Assembly (NCBI GenBank): GCA_021802545.1
Contig: JAJZRS010000008.1
Coordinates: 1-64,000 of the forward strand
Source: Pseudomonadota bacterium
Lineage (GTDB): Bacteria > Pseudomonadota > Gammaproteobacteria > Burkholderiales > JABEVD01
Direction: 5' to 3'
Length of the DNA stretch: 64,000 nucleotides
Position numbers and translations under genes: made by a program. The notes beneath the pieces were generated by a model. The model did not search any database, was not told the origin of the DNA, and worked only from the letters and a program-made list of their open reading frames with translations. Position 1 is the first letter of the stretch. The number at the start of each line of letters is the position of its first letter. Below are positions 6,930-15,567 of this stretch, piece after piece.

Positions 6930-8132
6930 TCACCAGCCGGCTTCCTTCTCCGGGGTGGCACTGATGTTGTGGATGGAAAGATCGGCCCCGTTGAATTCCT
7001 GCTCCTGGTCGAGCCTGATGCCGACGAAATTCTTCAGCAGCCCGTAGACGGCGAATCCGCCGGCGAGCGCGATACCGATGCCGAGAGCCGTCCCGACCAG
7101 TTGCGACATGAAGCTCACCCCGCCCACTCCGCCCAAGGCCTTCATCCCGAAAATGCCTGCCGCGATCCCGCCCCATGCGCCGCAAACCCCGTGCAGCGGC
7201 CAGACGCCCAGGACGTCGTCGATTTTCCACTTGTTCTGCGTGATCGTGAAAAGATGGACGAAAAGCGCGCCGGCGACGATCCCAGTGAAAAGCGCGCCGA
7301 CAGGATGCATGAGATCGGAACCCGCGCAGATGGCGACCAGGCCGGCAAGCGGCCCGTTGTGAAGGAATCCCGGATCATTCTTTCCGACAAAGAGCGCCGC
7401 GATGATCCCGCCCACCATCGCCATCAGCGAATTGACGGCCACCAGCCCGCTGATCGTCGAGAGCGTCTGCGCGGACATCACGTTGAAGCCGAACCAGCCC
7501 ACAGAAAGGATCCATGAACCCAGCGCGAGAAAGGGAATGGAGGAAGGCGGATGCGCGGAAATCCTGCCGTCCTTCGCATAGCGCCCATGCCTTGCCCCCA
7601 GGAGCAGCACTGCGGCCAGCCCGATCCAGCCGCCTACCGCATGCACCACCACGGAGCCCGCGAAATCGTGGAATTTGGCGCCGAATGCATGCTGCATCCA
7701 TGCCTGGACGCCGTAATGGTCGTTCCAGGCTATTCCTTCGAAGAAAGGATAGACGAATCCGACCAGAATGAAGGTCGCAGCAAGCTGGGGATGGAATTTG
7801 GCGCGCTCAGCGATGCCGCCCGATATGATCGCAGGAATCGCCGCTGCGAAGGTCAGGAGGAAGAAGAACCGGACCAGCTCGTACCCGCTCTTGGCGAGAA
7901 GCTGGTCGGCACCGGACAGGAAGCTGATGCCGTAGGCGATGCCGTAGCCGATGAAGAAATAGGCTACAGTCGAGACGGCGAAATCGGCCATGATCTTGAC
8001 GAGCGCGTTGACCTGGTTCTTCTTCCTGACCGTGCCGAGCTCGAGAAAGGCAAACCCTGCATGCATGGCGAGCACCATGATGGCGCCCAGCAAAATGAAC
8101 AGCACATCGCCGCTTGTTTTCAAAGCTTCCAT
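6930..8132 (-). CDS. amtB: Ammonium transporter Amt
   Basis: 400 aa, inner-membrane trimeric channel for ammonium/ammonia with about 11 hydrophobic segments. The pore twin histidines are seen at H164 (DFAGSVVVH) and H314 (WPLHGVCGAW), with GGIAERAKF and GWFGFNVMS in their usual places. There is no cleavable signal peptide and the N-terminus is short compared with E. coli AmtB. No glnK is next to it: upstream is the divergent efflux operon and downstream the island. A perfect NtrC-type palindrome 80 bases upstream suggests nitrogen control. The 3' end abuts the transposon end, but the C-terminus looks complete. Confidence 0.93.
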   Translation of the reverse strand: MEALKTSGDVLFILLGAIMVLAMHAGFAFLELGTVRKKNQVNALVKIMADFAVSTVAYFFIGYGIAYGISFLSGADQLLAKSGYELVRFFFLLTFAAAIPAIISGGIAERAKFHPQLAATFILVGFVYPFFEGIAWNDHYGVQAWMQHAFGAKFHDFAGSVVVHAVGGWIGLAAVLLLGARHGRYAKDGRISAHPPSSIPFLALGSWILSVGWFGFNVMSAQTLSTISGLVAVNSLMAMVGGIIAALFVGKNDPGFLHNGPLAGLVAICAGSDLMHPVGALFTGIVAGALFVHLFTITQNKWKIDDVLGVWPLHGVCGAWGGIAAGIFGMKALGGVGGVSFMSQLVGTALGIGIALAGGFAVYGLLKNFVGIRLDQEQEFNGADLSIHNISATPEKEAGW

Positions 8133-8206
8133 CTTCGCCCTTCTCCAACCGGGAAATTAACCCGTTCTTAATTTTTGATGTATACGATTATATGGATGCA
8201 ACCGTT

Positions 8207-8236
8207 TTGACCTGCACCATAGTGGTGCATTATATA
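8207..8236 (+). promoter_or_regulatory. Promoter of the metal efflux operon
   Basis: TTGACC (8207-8212) and TATATA (8231-8236) are 18 bases apart. The spacer is filled by the palindrome described separately. A start of transcription near 8243 would exclude the ATG at 8236 and supports the ATG at 8272 as the start of the adaptor gene. Confidence 0.5.
8213..8229. promoter_or_regulatory. NtrC-type palindrome TGCACC-N5-GGTGCA
   Basis: TGCACC ATAGT GGTGCA matches the NtrC consensus exactly. It lies about 80 bases upstream of the amtB start and within the -35/-10 spacer of the divergent efflux promoter. For amtB it could be an activator site. No clean GG-N10-GC sigma54 element was found downstream of it, so the amtB core promoter is unassigned. 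Confidence 0.6.
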
Positions 8237-8271
8237 TGAAGAGAATGGGATCCAACATCCCCGGGCAGCAT

Positions 8272-9357
8272 ATGAAAACCAACAAATTTGCGCTATTTTT
8301 TTTCGCGTTGTCCCTGCTTTCATTGCCAGGGCATGCGGCCGATTCGATCAGCCTTTCCGCCGCCCAGATCGATGCGCTCGACATCACGACAGCGCCCGTA
8401 TCCAAGGCCAGCCATGCGAGCACGCACGGATTGCCGGCCCGGGTGGTCCTGCCCAACAACCAGCTGTTCATCGTGAGTTCGCCGCTTTCTGGTTACATCG
8501 AAAAAATGGAAGCGAACGTCAACGATCAAGTCAAAAAAGGCCAGGTGCTCGCCTGGCTGCAGAGCCCTTCGCTTGCCGAGGCAGAGCGCGCCTACCTTGA
8601 GGCGCAAACCCGGTTCCAGCTGGCCAGCGAGACAATGAAGCGGGACAAGAAGCTTTTCGACGAAGGGATCATCTCTCAAAGCCGCTATTCGTCCGCACGC
8701 AGCCGCTACATCGAAGCGCAGGCCGCCCTCTCCGGCCAGAAGCAGATACTTGCGCTCTCCGGCCTTTCCGAAGGCGCATTGAAGGCACTGGCAGAAAATG
8801 GAAAAATCGGCAGCGCCCTGGCCCTCCGTTCTCCGCTGGACGGTTTCGTGCTCGAGCAGATGGGCATCGCAGGGCAGCGGGTGGATGCCGCATCCCCTAT
8901 TTACAGGATCGCGAAGCTTTCCCCGACCTGGCTCGAAATCGAAGTGCCGGCCGCCCTGCTTCCCCGGATCAAGGAAGGCAGCCTTGTCACCGTGCAGAGT
9001 ATGCATGCCGAAGGCGTCTTGTCCTCGATCGGAAAAAGCGTCAACCCGGCCAGTCAGACCGTCATGGCGAGAGCGAAGATGACGCGCAACATCGATTCTC
9101 TCAAGCCCGGCCTCAAGGTCGAAGCGAAGATATCGAGCGCATCCGAGAACCTCTGGCAGGTTCCCACTGAATCGCTCGCCCGCATCGGCGGAAATCCCAT
9201 CGTTTTCGTCAGGACGCCTTCCGGCTTTCAGGCAAGATTCGTCGAAATCGTCAGTGAAAGCGGCACCGAGGTCCTGGTGAAAGGCCTCTCGGGCGGCGAG
9301 ACCATCGCCGTTCACGGCATCGCAGCGCTCAAGTCCGCCCTCTCCGGGAGCAAGTGA
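8272..9357 (+). CDS. RND efflux periplasmic adaptor (HlyD/CzcB family)
   Basis: 361 aa membrane-fusion protein that links the inner-membrane pump to the outer-membrane channel in a tripartite exporter. It has a signal peptide (FALFFFALSLLSLPGHA, cut near residue 22). A split biotinyl-lipoyl-like domain (SSPLSGYIEKMEANVNDQVKKG without its tail) flanks a coiled-coil hairpin (about 85-165). Beta-barrel and membrane-proximal domains follow. It opens a four-gene operon with the pump, DUF3240 and a TolC-like protein. ATG 8272 is preferred over ATG 8236, which would sit on the -10 box. Confidence 0.88.
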   Translation: MKTNKFALFFFALSLLSLPGHAADSISLSAAQIDALDITTAPVSKASHASTHGLPARVVLPNNQLFIVSSPLSGYIEKMEANVNDQVKKGQVLAWLQSPSLAEAERAYLEAQTRFQLASETMKRDKKLFDEGIISQSRYSSARSRYIEAQAALSGQKQILALSGLSEGALKALAENGKIGSALALRSPLDGFVLEQMGIAGQRVDAASPIYRIAKLSPTWLEIEVPAALLPRIKEGSLVTVQSMHAEGVLSSIGKSVNPASQTVMARAKMTRNIDSLKPGLKVEAKISSASENLWQVPTESLARIGGNPIVFVRTPSGFQARFVEIVSESGTEVLVKGLSGGETIAVHGIAALKSALSGSK

Positions 9358-12300
9358 TGCTCTCCCGCATTGTCGAATTCTCTCTCACCCAGCGCCTTCT
9401 CGTCCTCGTCATGACAGCGCTGCTCACCGGCGCCGGGATCTATGCATTCGAGGAACTTCCGATCGACGCCTTCCCTGACGTCTCACCCGCCCAGGTCAAG
9501 ATCATCATGAAAGCGCCTGGCATGACGCCTGAGGAAGTCGAAGCCAGGATCACCACGCCTATCGAACTTGAAATGCTCGGCATTCCGAACAAGAAGATTG
9601 TCCGCTCAAGATCGAAATATGCGCTCGCCGACATCACCATAGACTTCAACGAGGGAACGGACATCTACTGGGCGAGAAACCAGGTCGCTGAAAGATTGAA
9701 CGCAGTCGACCTGCCCAAGGGCGTCACTGGCGGACTCGCACCCATCACCACCCCGCTCGGCGAAATGTTCATGTTCACGGTCAAAGGCGGGGACCTCAGC
9801 CTCATGGAAAGACGCAGCCTGCTCGACTGGGTGATCCGTCCTGCGCTCAGGACGCTGCCCGGCGTCGCCGACGTCAATGCGCTCGGCGGCATGGTCAGGA
9901 CATTCGAAGTATCGCCCAACAATGCTGCAATGCACGCCAGGGGAATTTCGCTCGCGATGCTGCAAAATGCGGTCGAGGAAAACAACAGGAACGACGGCGC
10001 TGGCAGGTTGACCGAAGGCGAGGAAACACTGCTTGTCCGTACCGAGGGACGCATCCGCTCTCTCGAAGACCTGAAGAACATCGTGGTGTCCGTCGACAAG
10101 GACGGGATCTCGACCCGGGTCGGAGACATCGCCTCGGTGAAGATAGGCAGCCTGACCCGATACGGCGCGGTCACGAAAGATGGGAAAGGTGAAGTGGTCG
10201 AGGGCCTGGTCCTGGGCTTGATGGGCGCCAACGCGCAGAATGTGGTGAAGGAGGTCGAGCGCAAGCTGAAGGAGATGACGCCGTCCTTTCCGAAGGGCGT
10301 CAGGGCGAATGTGTTCTACGACAGGGGCGATCTGGTCAAGCGCGCCATCCATGCCGTGTCGAAATCGCTGATCGAGGCAGTCGCGCTCGTCGTCGTCCTG
10401 TTGCTGCTCTTCCTGGGCAACATCAGGGCCGCGCTGACCGTCGCCTTCGCGCTTCCGCTTGCCGCGCTCGTCACCTTCATCCTGATGAGAACGAGCGGCA
10501 TGTCGGCCAACTTGATGAGCCTGGGAGGGCTGTCGATCGCGATCGGGATACTGATCGACGGCGCAGTGGTCGTCGTTGAAAACATCGTGACCCATCTTTC
10601 AGGCAGGCATGCGGGACGCCCCAGCCTGCATCTCGTGTACCGCGCTGCCAGGGAGGTCGCAGCCCCCGTTGCATCAGGCGTGCTGATCATCGTGATCGTC
10701 TTCCTGCCGCTCCTCACGCTGCAGGGCCTGGAAGGCAAGCTGTTCATCCCTGTCGCGCTTTCCATCGTTTTCGCCCTCTCCGCATCCCTGCTGCTCGCAT
10801 TGACCGTCATTCCCGTGCTCGCTTCCATGCTGATCGGCCGGCCATCGCACGAAGAGCCGTGGCTGGTGAAGCAGGCGCTGCGCATCTACGCGCCCGTGCT
10901 CGCCTGGGCACTCGATCATTCGAAACCCGTGACCGTCGCAGCAGTTGTCGCGCTCATCCTGACGATGGGCGCCTATACCCTGGTCGGCAAGACATTCATG
11001 CCTGTCATGGATGAAGGCAACATCATCATGCAGGTCGAGAAGCTGCCCTCGATCAGCCTCGAGGAAAGCACGAAGCTGGACGAGCGGATACAGAAGGCCA
11101 TTTTGGCCAAGGTGCCGGAAGTGACGCACATCATCGCGAGAACGGGGTCTGACGAACTCGGCCTGGATCCCATGGGGCTCAACGAAACGGACAATTTCAT
11201 GGTGCTCTCGCCCAAGTCTTCCTGGCGCAAGCCGGACAAGGAATGGCTGATCGGCGAAATCAGGAAGGTCATGCTCAATTTCCCAGGCATCTCCTTCAGC
11301 TTCACCCAACCCATACAGATGCGCGTCTCCGAAATGCTGACAGGCGTACGGGGAGATATCGCGATCAAGATATTCGGCCCTGATCTCGGGACGCTGGACA
11401 AGCTCGCCGCTCAAATGGTCGCGATCCTGAAGAAGATCCCCGGTTCCGAGGACGTGTTCACGCCGAAGAACACGGGCGTCCAATACTACCGTGTGGCGAT
11501 AGACAGGCTCGCAGCAGGAAGGATGGGGCTCTCCGTGAACGACATCGAAAACAGGCTCAGGGGGGAAATCGAGGGCAGGCAACTGGGCATCGTGCTGGAG
11601 AGCGGAAGAAGAACGCCGCTCGTTCTGCGCGGTGATGAGAATCTGAGACGGTCCCCCGCCCTCTTCTCCAGCCTGCTCATCACCCTTCCCGATGGGCAGA
11701 GCGTGCCGATTTCCGCCGTCGCCAGTCTGGAGCGCATGGACGGCCCGGTCAGCATCGCGCATGAACATGCCGCAAGGATGATCGTGGTCCAGTCCAACGT
11801 GGCCGGGCGCGATCTGGTCGGATTCGTCAACGAGGCGCAAAGGGAAGTCGCATCGAAGATGCAATTTCCGACCGGCTACACGACGGAATGGGGCGGACAG
11901 TTCGAGAATCAGCAGCGCGCGGCGGCAAGGCTCGCCATGGTCGTGCCTGTCGCGCTCCTCCTGATTTTCCTCATCCTGTTCGCCACATTCGGATCCGTCA
12001 GGCAGTCGATACTGGTTTTCGCGAACATTCCCTTCGCGCTGATAGGCGGCGTTTTCTCCCTCCTGATCTCCGGCCAGTATCTTTCGGTTCCCGCCTCGGT
12101 CGGCTTCATCGCCCTGCTCGGCATCGCCGTCCTGAACGGGGTGATGCTGGTCTCCCATTTCAACCAGCTTCACGCGCAAGGCATGCCGCTCGACCGGGTC
12201 GTGACCGAAGGAGCCAACCGCAGACTGAGGCCGGTCCTCATGACGGCCAGCATCACCGCATTCGGGCTCGTTCCGCAGCTCTTCTCGAGCGGTCCGGGTT

Positions 12301-12425
12301 CCGAAATACAGAAGCCGCTCGCCGTCGTCGTGATCGGCGGGCTCGTCACCTCCACCCTGCTGACGCTGGTCATATTGCCCATCCTTTACCGGCGCTTCGG
12401 CATAGAAAAGGAAGGCTCGAAGTGA
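9357..12425 (+). CDS. CzcA-like heavy-metal efflux RND pump
   Basis: 1022 aa, proton-driven inner-membrane exporter of metal cations with 12 predicted membrane segments and two large periplasmic loops. It has the N-terminal LPIDAFPDVSPAQVKI typical of the heavy-metal branch. In segment TM4 the motif is AIGILIDGAVVVVEN (395-409). D401 and E408 of the DGAxxxVEN core are present, but the first Asp of the DFGxxxDGAxxxVEN motif of Co/Zn/Cd pumps is missing. It is thus intermediate between CzcA and the CusA motif, and the substrate is open. The start overlaps the adaptor stop as TGATG. Confidence 0.9.
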   Translation: MLSRIVEFSLTQRLLVLVMTALLTGAGIYAFEELPIDAFPDVSPAQVKIIMKAPGMTPEEVEARITTPIELEMLGIPNKKIVRSRSKYALADITIDFNEGTDIYWARNQVAERLNAVDLPKGVTGGLAPITTPLGEMFMFTVKGGDLSLMERRSLLDWVIRPALRTLPGVADVNALGGMVRTFEVSPNNAAMHARGISLAMLQNAVEENNRNDGAGRLTEGEETLLVRTEGRIRSLEDLKNIVVSVDKDGISTRVGDIASVKIGSLTRYGAVTKDGKGEVVEGLVLGLMGANAQNVVKEVERKLKEMTPSFPKGVRANVFYDRGDLVKRAIHAVSKSLIEAVALVVVLLLLFLGNIRAALTVAFALPLAALVTFILMRTSGMSANLMSLGGLSIAIGILIDGAVVVVENIVTHLSGRHAGRPSLHLVYRAAREVAAPVASGVLIIVIVFLPLLTLQGLEGKLFIPVALSIVFALSASLLLALTVIPVLASMLIGRPSHEEPWLVKQALRIYAPVLAWALDHSKPVTVAAVVALILTMGAYTLVGKTFMPVMDEGNIIMQVEKLPSISLEESTKLDERIQKAILAKVPEVTHIIARTGSDELGLDPMGLNETDNFMVLSPKSSWRKPDKEWLIGEIRKVMLNFPGISFSFTQPIQMRVSEMLTGVRGDIAIKIFGPDLGTLDKLAAQMVAILKKIPGSEDVFTPKNTGVQYYRVAIDRLAAGRMGLSVNDIENRLRGEIEGRQLGIVLESGRRTPLVLRGDENLRRSPALFSSLLITLPDGQSVPISAVASLERMDGPVSIAHEHAARMIVVQSNVAGRDLVGFVNEAQREVASKMQFPTGYTTEWGGQFENQQRAAARLAMVVPVALLLIFLILFATFGSVRQSILVFANIPFALIGGVFSLLISGQYLSVPASVGFIALLGIAVLNGVMLVSHFNQLHAQGMPLDRVVTEGANRRLRPVLMTASITAFGLVPQLFSSGPGSEIQKPLAVVVIGGLVTSTLLTLVILPILYRRFGIEKEGSK

Positions 12426-12721
12426 ACCTGTGCTGCCTGACGCTGATTTTCCAGAAGGATGTCGAGGAAGAGATCATCGACTTCATGCTCGAACACTCGA
12501 AACAGGGGTTCCATACCTCGTCGATAGAAGGGCACGGGCATGACGCCGAGCTCGCCACGCTGAAGGAAAAGGTGAGGGGAAGGGCTGGAAAAACGAGAAT
12601 GGACATCGTCATGGAAGAGCATGAAGCCAATACGCTGCTCGCCGACATCAAGGACGCCCTTCCGGGAATCCATCTTGCCTTCTGGACAAGCCCGGTCAAT
12701 ACTTTCGGCAGGCTGCCATGA
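12422..12721 (+). CDS. DUF3240 family protein
   Basis: 99 aa, starting at GTG 12422 (MNLCCLTLIFQKDVEEEIID) and overlapping the pump stop by four bases; its own stop overlaps the next start as ATGA. It is a small PII-like ferredoxin-fold protein that is habitually encoded between CzcA/CusA-type pumps and their channels in betaproteobacteria. It has a paired Cys (CC at 4-5) and several His (GHGHD) that could bind metal. A sensing or modulating role in efflux is inferred from context only. Confidence 0.8.
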   Translation: MNLCCLTLIFQKDVEEEIIDFMLEHSKQGFHTSSIEGHGHDAELATLKEKVRGRAGKTRMDIVMEEHEANTLLADIKDALPGIHLAFWTSPVNTFGRLP

Positions 12722-13947
12722 GAATCCTGTGGCTTGCCGCATTCCTGTGCATCCCTGCGCAAGCGGCCGACCTGCCGCCGCTCTATGAAGTGAAAAGCGC
12801 CCTGGCGCACGCCCCGACCGTGAAGGAACAAGAGGCCGGCATCGATCTCCAGCGAAGCAACGATGCGAGGCTGAAAGCGGGTTCCTACGAATACACGGTG
12901 CAAATGACCGGGGACAGGAGAAAAGACGACAGCATCCGTCAGACGCTGAATGAATGGAGCCTGCAGGTATCCCGCCCCCTTCGCCTTCCGGGAAAGAAGG
13001 CCATCGACGAGGACATCGGCAGGCAGGACATGGTCACGGCAAGGCTGGCCCATGGAGATGCCATGCACGAATCGGCAAAAAGGCTGCTCGGACTCTGGTT
13101 TGCATGGCTCAGGGAGAAATCCCGGGAAATGGCGTGGCAGAATCAGGCCAACTTGCTCGAGAAGGAAATGAACGTCGTCGAAAAGCGGCTCCATGCGGGA
13201 GACGCGCCAAGACTCGACTTGACCCTGGCCAAGGCGGCATTCGATCAGGCCAGGTTTTCCGATCTGCAGGCGAAAATGAACGAAGCGATCGCTGCAAGAC
13301 GGCTTGCGCTCAATTTCCCGGAAATCTCCCTTCCCGAGAATCCAACGTTGAGCGATCCCAGGCCTCTGGCAGAACCTGAGAAATTCTGGCGGGAAAAAAT
13401 TATTTCACAAAACCATGCCATACTGCTTGCAAGAAGCGAGGAAAAAAAGGCCGAGCTTCAGGCATCCAGAAGCCGCGCAGACAATCTGCCCGACCCGACG
13501 ATCGGCATCAATTATTCATCGGAATACGGGGGTAGCCAGAGAGTCGTGGGCGGCATCCTCAGTTTCCCGCTGCCCGGCGATTACAGACGAGCGGGCGCTG
13601 AAGGCGCAGCAGCCGCAGCCGAGATGGCGATGCAGCGGGAACTCGATGTGAAGAGACGGGTCGAATCAGATGTCTCGTCCAATTACATCATGGCCGAGGC
13701 GAGCTATAATGGATGGGAAAAATCGCTTGATGCAGCGAAAGGGATGGTCAAGAACGCCGATCTCGTCTCGAGCGCTTACGCGCTCGGCGAAGTCAATCTC
13801 GCCGAATTGCTGACTGCAAGACGCCTTGCGATCGAATCGCAACTGGCATCGAAATTGGCGCAGATCGACGCACTCGATGCACGCTACAGGCTGATGATCG
13901 ATGCTCACTTGCTGTGGGATTTCGACGAAAATACCCGACAGAAGTAA
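12718..13947 (+). CDS. TolC-family outer-membrane efflux protein
   Basis: 409 aa. The signal peptide MRILWLAAFLCIPAQA is followed by two halves of long amphipathic helices with paired beta segments, the OEP layout; INYSSEYGGSQRVVGGILSF in the second half is a beta-barrel strand pair. It provides the outer-membrane exit for the preceding pump. It is the last gene of the efflux operon, and a short gap separates it from the cyclic-nucleotide-binding protein. Confidence 0.88.
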   Translation: MRILWLAAFLCIPAQAADLPPLYEVKSALAHAPTVKEQEAGIDLQRSNDARLKAGSYEYTVQMTGDRRKDDSIRQTLNEWSLQVSRPLRLPGKKAIDEDIGRQDMVTARLAHGDAMHESAKRLLGLWFAWLREKSREMAWQNQANLLEKEMNVVEKRLHAGDAPRLDLTLAKAAFDQARFSDLQAKMNEAIAARRLALNFPEISLPENPTLSDPRPLAEPEKFWREKIISQNHAILLARSEEKKAELQASRSRADNLPDPTIGINYSSEYGGSQRVVGGILSFPLPGDYRRAGAEGAAAAAEMAMQRELDVKRRVESDVSSNYIMAEASYNGWEKSLDAAKGMVKNADLVSSAYALGEVNLAELLTARRLAIESQLASKLAQIDALDARYRLMIDAHLLWDFDENTRQK

Positions 13948-14005
13948 TGCGCTTTTCCCTGCATCGCGGCATAATGAATGCTTCACAACAATAAAGAGGT
14001 GCTTC

Positions 14006-14506
14006 ATGTCGAGGGGAAATTCGGAAACAGATCAGATCAGGCTGCCTCAACTGCTCAGCCACCAGTATCTCTGCGAATCCCTGACCGTCAGCGAGGTTCA
14101 GACGCTGCTCGATTATCTGACCCTGCTGAAGTTCGAGAAGGGCGACATCCTGTCCGATATCGGCGACATCGGAGATGCGCTCTATTTCGTGATCGAGGGC
14201 GAAATCGCACTCACCTTCGATGATCACGGTCATGAAAACGAGATCGTGCGCGCCGGACCGGGCGAGATGCTCGGCGAGATGTCCTTCTTCGACAAGCAGC
14301 CGCGTTCGGTGAGGCTGGTCGCCAAAGCGCCTGGAACCCAGGTGCTCAAGCTGTCCAGAATCAAGTACAAGCGCCTCAAGGTGGAGCACCCCTATATCGC
14401 GCTCAACATCGTTGAACATGCCATAATCAGCCTCGACAGGCTGTTCAGGAGAGTGAGCACAAGCTACGCACAGTTCTCGCATTATCTTTACGGGACAGGA
14501 AAATAA
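14006..14506 (+). CDS. Cyclic nucleotide-binding domain protein
   Basis: 166 aa. A single cNMP-binding beta roll (about 28-130) includes FEKGDILSDIGDIGDALYFV and GPGEMLGEMSFFDKQPRSVRL, which matches the phosphate-binding cassette (GEMSxxxxxPRSVR). There is no HTH after it, so it is not a CRP-type regulator by itself. The C-terminal helix (HAIISLDRLFRRVSTSYAQF) may mediate dimers. ATG 14006 has AAAGAGGTG upstream. It lies between the efflux operon and the peroxiredoxin; its target is unknown. Confidence 0.8.
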   Translation: MSRGNSETDQIRLPQLLSHQYLCESLTVSEVQTLLDYLTLLKFEKGDILSDIGDIGDALYFVIEGEIALTFDDHGHENEIVRAGPGEMLGEMSFFDKQPRSVRLVAKAPGTQVLKLSRIKYKRLKVEHPYIALNIVEHAIISLDRLFRRVSTSYAQFSHYLYGTGK

Positions 14507-14530
14507 TCAACCAACTCAAAGGAGCAAGAA

Positions 14531-15133
14531 ATGGCAGTTTTGGTAGGCAAAATCGCCCCCGACTTCACCGCGTGTGCGGTCATGGGCAACAACCAGATCG
14601 AAGAAAACTTCAATCTCCACAGCTACATCAAGGACAAGTACGCGGTCATCTTCTTCTACCCCCTGGACTTCACCTTCGTCTGCCCTTCCGAGCTGATCGC
14701 CTTCGATCATCGCCTGAAGGAATTCAAGGACCGCAACGTCGAAGTCATCGGGGTGTCGATCGACTCCCAGTTCACCCACCTGGCCTGGAAAAACACGCCG
14801 GTCGAGAAGGGCGGAATCGGGCCTGTCGGCTATCCGCTGGTGGCCGACATCAAGCACGAAATCTGCCAGGCATATGACGTAGAGGCCGGCGCAGGCGTCG
14901 CTTACCGCGGCTCGTTCCTGATCGACAAGACGCGCACCGTCCGCCATCAGGTGGTGAACGATCTGCCGCTTGGACGCAATGTCGATGAAATGCTGCGCAT
15001 GGTCGATGCGCTTCAGTTCACCGAGCAGCACGGCGAAGTCTGCCCTGCAGGATGGAAGAAAGGTGCCGCCGGCATGAAGCCGACGGGAGACGGGGTTGCG
15101 AGCTATCTCGCCGAACACAGTTCAGAACTCTGA
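14531..15133 (+). CDS. Typical 2-Cys peroxiredoxin (AhpC/Prx1 family)
   Basis: 200 aa. It reduces hydrogen and alkyl peroxides in the cytoplasm. The peroxidatic Cys51 lies in FTFVCPSE and the resolving Cys171 in GEVCPAGW, with Arg in YRGSFLID completing the site. An AAAGGAG ribosome site is seven bases upstream. It is followed by a perfect hairpin and a DUF302 gene. No ahpF is adjacent, so reduction would be by thioredoxin or another partner. Confidence 0.93.
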   Translation: MAVLVGKIAPDFTACAVMGNNQIEENFNLHSYIKDKYAVIFFYPLDFTFVCPSELIAFDHRLKEFKDRNVEVIGVSIDSQFTHLAWKNTPVEKGGIGPVGYPLVADIKHEICQAYDVEAGAGVAYRGSFLIDKTRTVRHQVVNDLPLGRNVDEMLRMVDALQFTEQHGEVCPAGWKKGAAGMKPTGDGVASYLAEHSSEL

Positions 15134-15134
15134 T

Positions 15135-15158
15135 ATTCGGGGCCGCAAGGCCCCGAAT
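15135..15158 (+). other. Perfect 10-bp hairpin with GCAA loop between peroxiredoxin and DUF302 genes
   Basis: ATTCGGGGCC and GGCCCCGAAT enclose GCAA, a GNRA tetraloop. No T-run follows, so it is not a standard intrinsic terminator. It may stabilise the abundant upstream message or lower downstream expression. Confidence 0.5.
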
Positions 15159-15176
15159 GCATTTGAAGGAAAGATC

Positions 15177-15566
15177 ATGTACGGATTTTCGACAACACTG
15201 GACATGCCTTTTGACGATGCCGTCGGCAAGACGACCGAAGCCCTCAAAAAGGAAGGTTTCGGCGTGCTCACGGACATTGACGTCAAGTCCACCCTCAAGG
15301 CCAAGCTGAATCTCGACATGCGCCCCTATCGCATCCTCGGCGCATGCAATCCCCCATTCGCGCACCGCGCCATCGAAGCCGAGCCCGACATCGGCTTGCT
15401 GCTCCCGTGCAATGTGCTGGTGAGGGAAGAAGAAGACGGAAAAATTACGGTCGCCTTCATGGACCCCGAAGCCGTTCTCGATCTCGTTGGAAAGCCTGGC
15501 ATGAAGGAAATCGCCATGGAAGTCAAGGCGCGGCTCATGCGGGTGAAAGACAGCCTGGCAGGCTGA
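15177..15566 (+). CDS. DUF302 family protein
   Basis: 129 aa, with the DUF302 signature: [17 protein letters not shown], then [16 protein letters not shown] and [17 protein letters not shown]. The two Cys (in ACNPP and PCNV) are conserved in the family. The biochemical role of DUF302 is not established; members are often near redox or heavy-metal genes, as here. ATG 15177 has GAAGGAAAGA upstream. Confidence 0.88.
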   Translation: MYGFSTTLDMPFDDAVGKTTEALKKEGFGVLTDIDVKSTLKAKLNLDMRPYRILGACNPPFAHRAIEAEPDIGLLLPCNVLVREEEDGKITVAFMDPEAVLDLVGKPGMKEIAMEVKARLMRVKDSLAG

Positions 15567-15567
15567 A

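Noticed and set aside
10674..12179. A 501-codon minus-strand frame opposite the CzcA-like pump
   Set aside because: Full overlap with an unmistakable RND pump. The translation is His/Asp/Gln-rich noise, as expected for the complement of GC-rich coding DNA.
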